Positions 1 to 6,020 of a stretch of DNA of 8,515 nucleotides are shown here, one piece after another. Source of the stretch: Bacillota bacterium (GTDB taxonomy: Bacteria > Bacillota > Clostridia > Oscillospirales > Butyricicoccaceae). Location of the stretch: positions 1 through 8,515 of the forward strand of contig JAUZPW010000050.1 of the NCBI GenBank assembly GCA_030705725.1, written 5' to 3'. Both the position numbers and the translations under genes were made by a program. The notes under the pieces are model-generated. The model was not told where the DNA came from. It saw nothing but the letters and a program-made list of their open reading frames with translations, and did no database searches. Position 1 is the first letter of the stretch. Each line of letters opens with the position of its first letter.

Positions 1-6
1 CACACT

Positions 7-29
7 GGACAAAACCATCGGTTTTGTCC
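7..29. repeat. Perfect inverted repeat (hairpin 1 of 4)
   Basis: Arms 7-16 and 20-29 are perfectly complementary (10 bp) around a 3-nt loop, ATC. A further T6/G30 wobble is possible only in plus-strand RNA. No T-run follows on either strand, so this is not a typical intrinsic terminator by itself. It belongs to the cluster of four hairpins at 7-132. Confidence 0.75.
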
Positions 30-45
30 GCACCAAGAGGAAGAT

Positions 46-70
46 CGAGGGGGAATTGGATTCCCTCTCG
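46..70. repeat. Near-perfect inverted repeat (hairpin 2 of 4)
   Basis: Arms 46-55 and 61-70 pair over 10 bp around a 5-nt loop. One pair, G50/T66, is a G-U wobble in plus-strand RNA but an A-C mismatch in minus-strand RNA. If the structure acts as RNA, this favours the plus strand. The hairpin is one nucleotide from hairpin 3. Confidence 0.7.
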
Positions 71-71
71 A

Positions 72-98
72 AAGGTTGTCGAGTTTTTCGACAACCTT
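72..98. repeat. Perfect inverted repeat (hairpin 3 of 4)
   Basis: Arms 72-82 and 88-98 are perfectly complementary over 11 bp with a GTTTT loop on the plus strand. It abuts hairpin 4 directly and is one nucleotide from hairpin 2. The minus strand has no U-run after the stem. It could be a dispersed palindromic (REP-like) unit or part of a bidirectional termination region. Confidence 0.75.
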
Positions 99-132
99 AG
101 ACCCGGGCTAAACTGACGTTTTGCCCGGGTCT
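99..132. terminator. GC-rich hairpin, candidate (bidirectional) transcription terminator
   Basis: Arms 99-108 and 123-132 pair perfectly over 10 bp with a GC-rich core (CCCGGGC). After one mismatch, an inner 4-bp stem (110-113 with 118-121) closes a TGAC loop. In the plus direction the stem runs into a short T-stretch (132-134), so it best fits termination of a plus-strand transcript entering from the left. In the minus direction it lies about 50 nt after the kdgK stop codon, but only a UAAGG sequence follows it. It could therefore end both converging transcripts, and would be weak in the minus direction. Confidence 0.5.
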
Positions 133-180
133 TTCACAGGACGAAGGAGTAAGATATCGATAGGCAGAAGTAAGCTTAAT

Positions 181-1203
181 TCAGCGCTGGACTCTGCCGG
201 AGGCGTTGCCCTCGGCCAGCGACGTGACCTCGTCGACCGATACTAGATTGAAGTCGTGTTCTATAGTATGCTTGAGGCAAGAAGCGGCGACCGCGAAATT
301 GATAGCCTTCTGAGCGTCGTAATTCTCGAGCTCGGCGTATATAAGCCCGCCGCAGAAAGAATCGCCGCCGCCGACGCGGTCGACGATATGCACCTTGTAT
401 TTCGGCGAGAAGTATGCCTTGCCGCCTTCATAAAGCATACCGGCCCATTCGTTGTCGCTCGCCGATATGCTGCCTCTCAAGGTGATGGCTACCTTCTTAA
501 AGCCGAAGCGTTCGGTAAGCTGCTTCGCCACGCTTATATATCCCGAGTTGTCTATTTTGCCTTCCTGAATGTTCGTGTTTTCCGCTTTGATGCCGAATAC
601 GTCCGAAGCGTCCTCTTCGTTGCCGACGCAGACGTCGACAAAGGGCATAAGCTTGGACATGGTTTCCCCGGCCTGCTTGCTCGACCAAAGCTTTTTCCTG
701 AAGTTAAGATCGCAGCTGACGGTGATCCCCCTGTCCTTCGCGGCCTTGCAGGCGTCGAGGCATATGTCCGGGTTCTCGCCGCCGAGCGCGGGCGTAATTC
801 CGGTAAAGTGGAACCATTTCGTGTCCTTGAATATTTTGTCCCAGTCAAAGTCTGAGCGGCTTGCAAGGGCAATTGAAGAGCCCGCACGGTCGTATATGAC
901 CTTTGACGCCCGCTGGGAGGCTCCCTTTTCAACGAAATATATGCCGAGCCTCGAGCCGCCCCGCACGATGCAGCGCGTGTCGACGCCGAAGCGCCTGAGC
1001 TCGTTAACGGCGCATTGGCCGATGTCGTTATTCGGCAGCTTGGTGACATAAGCCGCGTCCATCCCGTAGTTTGCGAGCGAGGCCGCGACGTTGGCCTCAC
1101 CGCCCGCGAAAGACGCCTCGAACTTAGACGCCTGGGCAAACCTTAAATACCCTTCCGGGTTTAAGCGCATCATGATCTCACCGAACGTAACAATATTTGC
1201 CAT
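181..1203 (-). CDS. kdgK: 2-keto-3-deoxygluconate kinase (PfkB family sugar kinase)
   Basis: Predicted cytoplasmic kinase of 340 aa that phosphorylates 2-keto-3-deoxygluconate with ATP to KDPG, the substrate of the aldolase encoded just upstream. It carries the PfkB/ribokinase hallmarks: an N-terminal GGEANVA segment (residues 34-40) and the C-terminal signature DRVGGGDSF (275-283), with D281 as the expected catalytic base. The YDRAGSS segment (104-110), CDLNFR (164-169) and KHTIEHDFN (311-319) are typical of KDG kinases rather than ribokinases or fructokinases. Length is normal for the family. The ATG at 1203 has an AGGAGG 6 nt upstream (1210-1215) that overlaps the aldolase stop codon. The gap between the genes is 10 nt, so the two are translationally coupled in one operon. 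It is the last gene before the hairpin cluster. Substrate assignment rests on these motifs plus the neighbour; a related 2-keto-3-deoxy sugar acid such as KDGal is possible. Confidence 0.93.
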   Translation of the reverse strand: MANIVTFGEIMMRLNPEGYLRFAQASKFEASFAGGEANVAASLANYGMDAAYVTKLPNNDIGQCAVNELRRFGVDTRCIVRGGSRLGIYFVEKGASQRASKVIYDRAGSSIALASRSDFDWDKIFKDTKWFHFTGITPALGGENPDICLDACKAAKDRGITVSCDLNFRKKLWSSKQAGETMSKLMPFVDVCVGNEEDASDVFGIKAENTNIQEGKIDNSGYISVAKQLTERFGFKKVAITLRGSISASDNEWAGMLYEGGKAYFSPKYKVHIVDRVGGGDSFCGGLIYAELENYDAQKAINFAVAASCLKHTIEHDFNLVSVDEVTSLAEGNASGRVQR

Positions 1204-1213
1204 TCTAACCCTC

Positions 1214-1864
1214 CTAGTCTTCTATAGCCTTAACAAATTCCGCAGCCGCGGCGGTAATATCGCCGAATCTGCCCTCCGCGATCCATTTTTTGTTCACGAG
1301 GTTTCCGGCTACGCCCGCGCCGACGGCTCCGGCGTCCATAAATTCCTTCACGTTTTTGTCGCTCACTCCGCCGACGGCTAAAAGCTTAACGTTGTTGAGC
1401 GGAGCCAGCACGGCTTTAAGATAACCGGGGCCGAAAGCGGCCGCGGGGAACAGCTTTATAAAATCCGCTCCGGCGGCGTGCGCGGTTGTGATTTCCGTCG
1501 GGGTGAGCGCTCCCGGTATCGAAACGAGACCAAGCGCGCGCGTGTGTTTTATGACCTCGGTGTTCGTGTCCGGAGCTATGATATATTTCGCTCCGGCCTC
1601 CGCCGCCATGTCGGCGAGCTTGACGGAAGTGACGGTGCCTGCGCCGACCCCGACCTCTCCCTTAAATTTCTCGTTTATCGAGCGTATGGCTTCCTGCGTG
1701 TCCGCAAAGCTTTCCGGGCGCGACTGATCGAACGTCACCTCGATAAGCTCGATGCCGCCCTTGTACAAAGCCTCCGCAAGCCTCAGCGCGTCCTCCTTGT
1801 ACACTCCCCTGATAATAGCTATCAGCTTCCTGTCTAAAATCCTTTTGATAACAGCGTCTCTCAT
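1214..1864 (-). CDS. kdgA: 2-keto-3-deoxy-6-phosphogluconate / 4-hydroxy-2-oxoglutarate aldolase
   Basis: Class I aldolase (KDPG/KHG family, TIM barrel) of 216 aa, predicted to cleave KDPG into pyruvate and glyceraldehyde 3-phosphate as the last Entner-Doudoroff step. Visible landmarks are IIRG (17-20), IEVTF with the general acid/base Glu E42, the GAGTVTS segment (74-80), IPGALTPTE (116-124), the Schiff-base lysine K137 in FIKLFPA, and the phosphate-binding GGVS (165-168). The position of E. coli Eda R49 (EVTLR) is D46 here; this position varies among Gram-positive homologues as I recall them. The reading frame is open to a TTG at 1894. I chose the ATG at 1864 because AGGAGG sits 8 nt upstream and the protein then begins at the usual place. 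kdgK follows 10 nt downstream. Upstream is an 82-nt AT-rich spacer after the regulator gene. Confidence 0.93.
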   Translation of the reverse strand: MRDAVIKRILDRKLIAIIRGVYKEDALRLAEALYKGGIELIEVTFDQSRPESFADTQEAIRSINEKFKGEVGVGAGTVTSVKLADMAAEAGAKYIIAPDTNTEVIKHTRALGLVSIPGALTPTEITTAHAAGADFIKLFPAAAFGPGYLKAVLAPLNNVKLLAVGGVSDKNVKEFMDAGAVGAGVAGNLVNKKWIAEGRFGDITAAAAEFVKAIED

Positions 1865-1872
1865 ACTTAGTA

Positions 1873-1878
1873 CCTCCT
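1873..1878 (-). promoter_or_regulatory. Ribosome binding site that sets the kdgA start
   Basis: A perfect AGGAGG on the minus strand lies 8 nt before the ATG at 1864. The longer alternative, a TTG at 1894, would place this site inside the coding sequence and has no comparable site of its own. Confidence 0.85.
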
Positions 1879-1885
1879 GGTGTTG

Positions 1886-1913
1886 TTTCGGCAAAAACCG
1901 AAAAATATATTTT
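1886..1913. promoter_or_regulatory. Adjacent inverted repeats upstream of kdgA (possible operator or promoter)
   Basis: TTTCGG (1886-1891) and CCGAAA (1898-1903) form a 6-bp inverted repeat around CAAAAA. Next to it is the 12-nt palindrome AAAATATATTTT (1902-1913). They lie in the only AT-rich non-coding spacer between the regulator and the kdgA-kdgK pair, where an internal promoter or regulator site would be expected. No convincing -35/-10 pair could be picked out, and AT-rich palindromes of this size can occur by chance. Confidence 0.25.
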
Positions 1914-1946
1914 CAGTTAATAGCTTTCCGGTAAAAACAGGCGAAA

Positions 1947-4790
1947 TCATAAGGCGCTGAGGCTTTGAGCGGCCTCGCCGATAACGGGCAGGGAATCCTG
2001 GTCCCGGAACGCTTCCGAAATCTCCTTTGCCTCACTGTAATAACTAAACGCCTTTTTGCCGCATCCTTTCCGGATAAGCAGCAGAGCCATAAAAGCCAGC
2101 GGAACCTCTTTGCCGCATAACGCTCCGGCCTCGTCGAAATACCCGATAGACCGAGTGAAATACTTTTCCGCTTCGCCATACTCCTGCATGGCATAGAGGG
2201 CTTTGCCGGCGTTTGCGAAAAAAATCCCGTAGCCGTTTATAAGGTAATCGGCCGAGCAAACGCAGACGGCCTGCTCGAAATAACGCAGGGACAGCTCGTA
2301 CTCTCCCTTATTGTAATGGCACTCGCCCAGATAATTATAGCAGATTGCGACGCCGATGGGGTAACAGTCTTTTGACGCGTTGTATTTTTTGTGCAGATCA
2401 AGCGCGCTCCACAGAATGTCGATCGCCTCATTGTAACGCTTTTCCTTGATGCAGTAAAGGCTTTCCATACACATAACGAAGCTCATTTCGCTCAGATAAT
2501 CATTCTTTTTGATAATCGGGACGCACCGGTCTATAAAGTCCTTCATCATTTCAACATTATTGACGAGGGCTCCGAAACGTATCATCTGATAATACGCGTG
2601 CAGCAGCTTTTTGTAATCGTTCGCCTTCTGCGCGAGCCCAATGCATTCGCGCAGATTAATGATCCCCTGCTCGTATCTTCCGATAAAAATCAAAAACCGT
2701 CCGAGAATAAAGGGCATATCGATCTTTATCCCGGCAATTTCCTCCGTATCGTCCTTAAGCGACCTTATTTCCTGCGAGAGCCTGAAAAGCTCTTCTTCGC
2801 AAACCGGAATTTTTCTCCGGGCCATGGCGGAAGGAATGGCTCCCTCGAGATTCGGGAAGGTATCATGGTAAGGCGTGCACAGGTCAAGCAGATACCGAAC
2901 GTTATATACGTAGGTTTTGTACGCGTCGCCGCTGTTTTTATAATGCTCCAGGATTAAAGGGTAATAGGCTCTGTCCCTCGTGTCCAAAAAGCAAGCTTCG
3001 TAATACCCGGCGATGTTGTGGTGCATCATTCGTTTTTTTGCAGCGGACATCTGGCCGTACACATAGTCCCTGACGCTGCCGCGGCTTATAAGATAGTGAA
3101 CGTTGCCGCCGGACGCCGCCTCGATCAAAAGATTACGCTCGATCAGATTTTCAAGAAGCATGTATATTTCAAGCTCCGGCTGGGGCATGCATATCTTCAT
3201 TTTTTCCATATTGGAGCCGTCTGAAAAAAGCGATATTATTTCGAGAAGCTTCATTTCGTTTTCCGGAAGGTTCATCAGAAGACTTTTGATAACGTGCACG
3301 ACGCGCATCGGTATTTTGTCCATATCGCCGCCGTCTTTTATCTGCTTAATGAGCTCCATCAGGTAAAGCGGGTTTCCTTCGGTTTTGCCGTAAAGCTCGG
3401 ATACGAACTTATCCTCGTTTCCGAGCTCCGGAAGATATTCGGTCACGGCCTTTCGGGTTTCGTCCAAAGTCAGCCGCGGAATACGCACCTCAACCAGCCG
3501 TTCCTTTTCAAAAAGCGGAACTATAAAATCCGCAAGCTCTTTTTCGTTTTCATCCCGGCAAGCGGCAATCATCATTATATTCTGATTGCCGAGCTGGAAC
3601 AAAATCGCGCTCAGCAGGCGTTTGCTTATGCTGTCCATCCATTGAATGTCGTCAAAAATAAGAATTATCTTCTTTTTCTGAACGTGGTGAATAAATACGT
3701 TTAAGATTGCCTCCGACATCATTTCGACGCGGCTCGCCTCCATAATTATGCCGCGCATAGCTATGCTGTCGGTCATCAGCTTCGGAAACAGTGCCTCGAT
3801 CATCTGCTTCTGCGCCGGCATAAGCGTGATAACGCCCTCGCGCTCGCAGCTCAAGAGCTGAGCCAAAAGGTCGTACCACGGCTGAAGATACACGTCCTTT
3901 TCCGCGCGGCAGCAGCTGTGGCTGAGCGCAATGAACTGCTCGGTGTCTATAAGCTTCCTGGCTCTCGCGAGCAGGTCGCTTTTGCCGATGCCCGCTTCGC
4001 CGCATAAAAGCACCGAGGTTGCGTAACCGGTTCTGAACGCGTTAAGGTGGACGGAAATCTGATATGTAATCGAAAACCGTTCGATATAAAAAGCGCCGTC
4101 TTTCCTTTTCGGCTCGACGCCTTTGAGCTTAAGAATATCTTTGTAGAGCTTTACCGTTTCTTCGGCAGGCACCTCCTCAAGATCGGTTTTCAATACGTCG
4201 CTTAAGCTCTGAAACAGCTTTATGGCCGAATTGTAGTCGCCGCTGCGCGCGTAAACGCGCATAAGGTATCGGTAAATATCCTCGTTGTAAATATCGTTTT
4301 TTATAAGAACCGAGCTGTATTCGCGGATCTCCTCGAGCTTTTTTTCATCCGTCATCTCCCCGAGGCGTTCCTGGAGGTTTCTGTAATACATGTTTTTGTA
4401 ACCGGACCGAAGCTCCTCCGCCCACGATTCGAACTCAAGACAGTCCTTGATATAGAAAAAGCTCAGAAAATCCCCTTTGTACTTTTTCCGGATATTGTCC
4501 TTCGTCAGGCCGTCCGTATCAATTTCTATGCGCGCGTTTGCGTTGAGACGTATTCCCGAATTCCCGGTGACGTCAAGAAGATCGTCTCCGAGAAGCTTCC
4601 TGACAGTGTAAACGGCGTCCCTTAAATTCTTTTTTGCGGCCTTCGCGTCGCATGACGCCCAGAAAACGCTGATCGCTTCTTCACGCGTAATGGATTTTTT
4701 GATACAGATATAATAAAATAAGCCTTCCGCTTTCCGGTAAGGAAAATTTACCGCCGCCCCGTCAAGCGTAACGGACGGATTATCCAGCAT
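1947..4790 (-). CDS. Large SARP/BTAD-type transcriptional regulator with AAA/STAND ATPase core and C-terminal TPR repeats
   Basis: Probable cytoplasmic ATP-dependent transcription activator; 947 aa from the ATG used here, about 953 aa from the likely AUU at 4808. Residues 1-95 resemble an OmpR/SARP-like winged helix (RKAEGLFYYI, NLRDAVYTVRKLL). Residues about 100-225 match the helical BTAD domain. The ATPase follows, with Walker A GEAGIGKS (264-271), Walker B IILIFDD (375-381), a sensor-like MMIAACRDE segment (406-414) and the TEGNPLYL motif (470-477) usual in STAND/MalT-like modules. The rest is helical, with TPR-like repeats from about 690 to 925 (e.g. YNEAIDILWSAL, YELSLRYFEQAV, YGEAEKYFTRSI). 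No C-terminal LuxR-type helix-turn-helix is visible, so DNA binding should be N-terminal. The gene sits between the dehydrogenase block and the kdgA-kdgK pair and probably controls one or both. The inducer is unknown. In this family the TPR/STAND part is thought to sense a ligand or partner and promote ATP-driven oligomerisation. Confidence 0.88.
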   Translation of the reverse strand: MLDNPSVTLDGAAVNFPYRKAEGLFYYICIKKSITREEAISVFWASCDAKAAKKNLRDAVYTVRKLLGDDLLDVTGNSGIRLNANARIEIDTDGLTKDNIRKKYKGDFLSFFYIKDCLEFESWAEELRSGYKNMYYRNLQERLGEMTDEKKLEEIREYSSVLIKNDIYNEDIYRYLMRVYARSGDYNSAIKLFQSLSDVLKTDLEEVPAEETVKLYKDILKLKGVEPKRKDGAFYIERFSITYQISVHLNAFRTGYATSVLLCGEAGIGKSDLLARARKLIDTEQFIALSHSCCRAEKDVYLQPWYDLLAQLLSCEREGVITLMPAQKQMIEALFPKLMTDSIAMRGIIMEASRVEMMSEAILNVFIHHVQKKKIILIFDDIQWMDSISKRLLSAILFQLGNQNIMMIAACRDENEKELADFIVPLFEKERLVEVRIPRLTLDETRKAVTEYLPELGNEDKFVSELYGKTEGNPLYLMELIKQIKDGGDMDKIPMRVVHVIKSLLMNLPENEMKLLEIISLFSDGSNMEKMKICMPQPELEIYMLLENLIERNLLIEAASGGNVHYLISRGSVRDYVYGQMSAAKKRMMHHNIAGYYEACFLDTRDRAYYPLILEHYKNSGDAYKTYVYNVRYLLDLCTPYHDTFPNLEGAIPSAMARRKIPVCEEELFRLSQEIRSLKDDTEEIAGIKIDMPFILGRFLIFIGRYEQGIINLRECIGLAQKANDYKKLLHAYYQMIRFGALVNNVEMMKDFIDRCVPIIKKNDYLSEMSFVMCMESLYCIKEKRYNEAIDILWSALDLHKKYNASKDCYPIGVAICYNYLGECHYNKGEYELSLRYFEQAVCVCSADYLINGYGIFFANAGKALYAMQEYGEAEKYFTRSIGYFDEAGALCGKEVPLAFMALLLIRKGCGKKAFSYYSEAKEISEAFRDQDSLPVIGEAAQSLSAL

Positions 4791-4805
4791 ATGAACTGAA
4801 ACCGT

Positions 4806-4823
4806 AATAAACCCACCTTCCTT
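4806..4823 (-). promoter_or_regulatory. Shine-Dalgarno and candidate AUU start codon of the regulator
   Basis: A good ribosome binding site, AAGGAAGG (4823-4816), is followed after 7 nt by an in-frame ATT (4808-4806). The ATG at 4790 is 25 nt from that site and has no purine-rich site of its own. Reading from ATT adds six residues, giving (M)TVSVHMLDNPSV. This restores the first beta-strand that usually opens these winged helices. Between the preceding in-frame TAA and the ATG at 4790 there is no in-frame ATG, GTG, TTG or CTG. Confidence 0.55.
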
Positions 4824-4868
4824 GTCGGCTTCCGGTTATCGGCGCAGCCCCGGTTTTGCGCATTCCGC

Positions 4869-4942
4869 CGCGTCGCCGCTTAGGTAAAAGCGCGTTTTGC
4901 CCGCGCATATATTTAAACATAATCGCGGGGGCGGACGACGCG
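4869..4942 (-). other. Foldable intergenic RNA segment between Ldh2-type gene and regulator
   Basis: An outer stem pairs 4869-4879 with 4931-4942 (11 bp, one bulged base at 4935). Inside it two hairpins compete. CCCGCG/CGCGGG (4900-4905 with 4924-4929) encloses an AT-rich 18-nt loop. GCGCG/CGCGC (4890-4894 with 4902-4906) is followed on the minus strand by TTTT and looks like a small intrinsic terminator. The segment starts just before the stop codon of the dehydrogenase gene. It may attenuate read-through into the regulator, or may simply be GC-rich DNA that pairs by chance. Confidence 0.3.
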
Positions 4943-4943
4943 T

Positions 4944-6020
4944 CTAAGATAAGGCCGAAAGATAATCTTCAATCGGCACGCCGTAAGCGCCGCTTATCTC
5001 GCCCAGCCTATTATAGGTTTCCTCCACAAGGCGTATCCCGTTTTTTATATTATCCTCGAAGGCCTTGAATTCCGGCTCGCCGTGAGTAACCACCGCAGCG
5101 TTCGGGTCCAGGCGCTTTGCGGAGCGGATTCTTTCAAGATAATCTGAAAGTGACTTTTCAATTTCATCTTTGTCCCTGAACATTCCGTAATCCATCGCGA
5201 CAAAAAGCTGGGAGAACTGATCCGCCGCGTCGTGAACGCTGAGCTGATCGCTGTTCTTGCCTCCCGTCATAACGCCGGTCAGAATTTCCGAAAGCAGGGC
5301 AAGGCCGTAGCCTTTGTGTCCTCCGGCAGGCAGAATGCCGCCGCCGTTTCCGGCATACATGTCGTCGAATATTTTGCGGCCGCTTTTTCCCGGCCTTCCG
5401 TCCGCGCCTACGGTCCATGAGGGATCAAGCTCGATTCCGTTTCTCGCGCATAACCCGATTTTCCCTCCGGGCACAATGCATGTCGAAATGTCGAGCAGAT
5501 AGGGGTAAGGATAAGCGGGCATCCCTGCCGCGATCGGATCTGAGCCCAGCCGCGTTTCCACGGCGCCGGTAGGCACCATGCAGGGGGTGGTGTTCGACGT
5601 TACGAATCCGAACATTTTCCGCTTTACCGCCATCAGGGGATAAAAGCCCGCGAATCCGAAATGCGTCGCGTTTTTAGCCGATACGATGCCTATCCCGGTC
5701 TTGGCGGCTTTTTCTATCGCCATGTCCATACAGAAAACGGCGGTTCTGTGACCGATGGAATTATGCGCGTCGACGAGCGCGAAAACGGGCGTCTCCTTAA
5801 CCGTTTCCGGCTTCGCCCTGCCGGACAGCCTGCCCGACTGAATATCCTTTATGTATGACGGAAGAAATTCTAGCCCGTGGGTTCTTATTCCGAACAGATC
5901 GGCCGTGATAATGACCTCGGCCATGCAGGCGGCCGACTCCTCGTCCGCGCCGGCTTTGCTCAGCAAAAGCGCCGTGAATTCCTCCGCCTTGCAGCTGTCC
6001 ACTCTGCGCTCTCTCATCAT
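4944..6020 (-). CDS. Malate/L-lactate dehydrogenase family (Ldh2) NAD(P)H-dependent oxidoreductase
   Basis: Cytoplasmic NAD(P)-dependent 2-oxoacid/2-hydroxyacid oxidoreductase of the Ldh2 (YlbC/AllD/YiaK-like) family, which is unrelated in fold to classical malate dehydrogenase. Length, 358 aa, is typical. Family motifs in order are IRTHGLE with H48, NATHFGFAG with H120 (117-125), TSNTTPCMVPTG (141-152), GSDPIAAGMP (159-168), LDIST (176-180), and GGHKGYGLALLSE (233-245), which contributes cofactor and active-site contacts. Known members reduce 2,3-diketo-L-gulonate, oxidise ureidoglycolate or malate, or act on delta1-piperideine-2-carboxylate. The Entner-Doudoroff neighbours favour a sugar-acid substrate here (inference). 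The ATG at 6020 overlaps the TGA of the preceding dehydrogenase (ATGA), with GGGAGGG 7 nt upstream, so the two are translationally coupled. A second ATG follows immediately and cannot be excluded as the start. The gene ends the right-hand block before the intergenic structure. Confidence 0.9.
   Translation of the reverse strand: MMRERRVDSCKAEEFTALLLSKAGADEESAACMAEVIITADLFGIRTHGLEFLPSYIKDIQSGRLSGRAKPETVKETPVFALVDAHNSIGHRTAVFCMDMAIEKAAKTGIGIVSAKNATHFGFAGFYPLMAVKRKMFGFVTSNTTPCMVPTGAVETRLGSDPIAAGMPAYPYPYLLDISTCIVPGGKIGLCARNGIELDPSWTVGADGRPGKSGRKIFDDMYAGNGGGILPAGGHKGYGLALLSEILTGVMTGGKNSDQLSVHDAADQFSQLFVAMDYGMFRDKDEIEKSLSDYLERIRSAKRLDPNAAVVTHGEPEFKAFEDNIKNGIRLVEETYNRLGEISGAYGVPIEDYLSALS

Noticed and set aside
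1..100. Three open plus-strand frames at the left edge, e.g. one ending at the TAG at 98-100, which could be the 3' end of a convergent gene.
   Set aside because: All three plus frames happen to be open over this short stretch and none matches a protein I recognise. Most of it consists of perfect palindromes, which are unusual in coding DNA. A tail-to-tail gene is possible but cannot be supported without the sequence to the left.
256..855. Plus-strand open frame of about 199 codons opposite kdgK.
   Set aside because: It lies wholly antisense to a clear KDG kinase and has no recognisable motif or ribosome binding site; it is a shadow of GC-biased codons on the other strand.
552..1139. Second minus-strand frame of about 195 codons inside kdgK.
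   Set aside because: It is rich in Arg, Ser and Pro, as expected from a shifted reading of the kinase gene, and has no domain. The kdgK frame carries all the conserved motifs.
1865..1894. N-terminal extension of the KDPG aldolase from a TTG at 1894.
   Set aside because: It would read through the AGGAGG site at 1873-1878 and add ten residues not expected in the family. The ATG at 1864 has ideal spacing.
2391..2957. Plus-strand open frame of about 188 codons opposite the regulator's TPR region.
   Set aside because: It is antisense to a well-supported gene, has no family resemblance and no good start signal; treated as a shadow frame.
4893..4903. The 11-mer CGTTTTGCCCG occurs here and at 117-127, both in non-coding hairpin-prone DNA.
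   Set aside because: Flanking bases do not match and only two copies were noticed. In a window of this size with GC-rich intergenic DNA, this is too little to call a repeat family.
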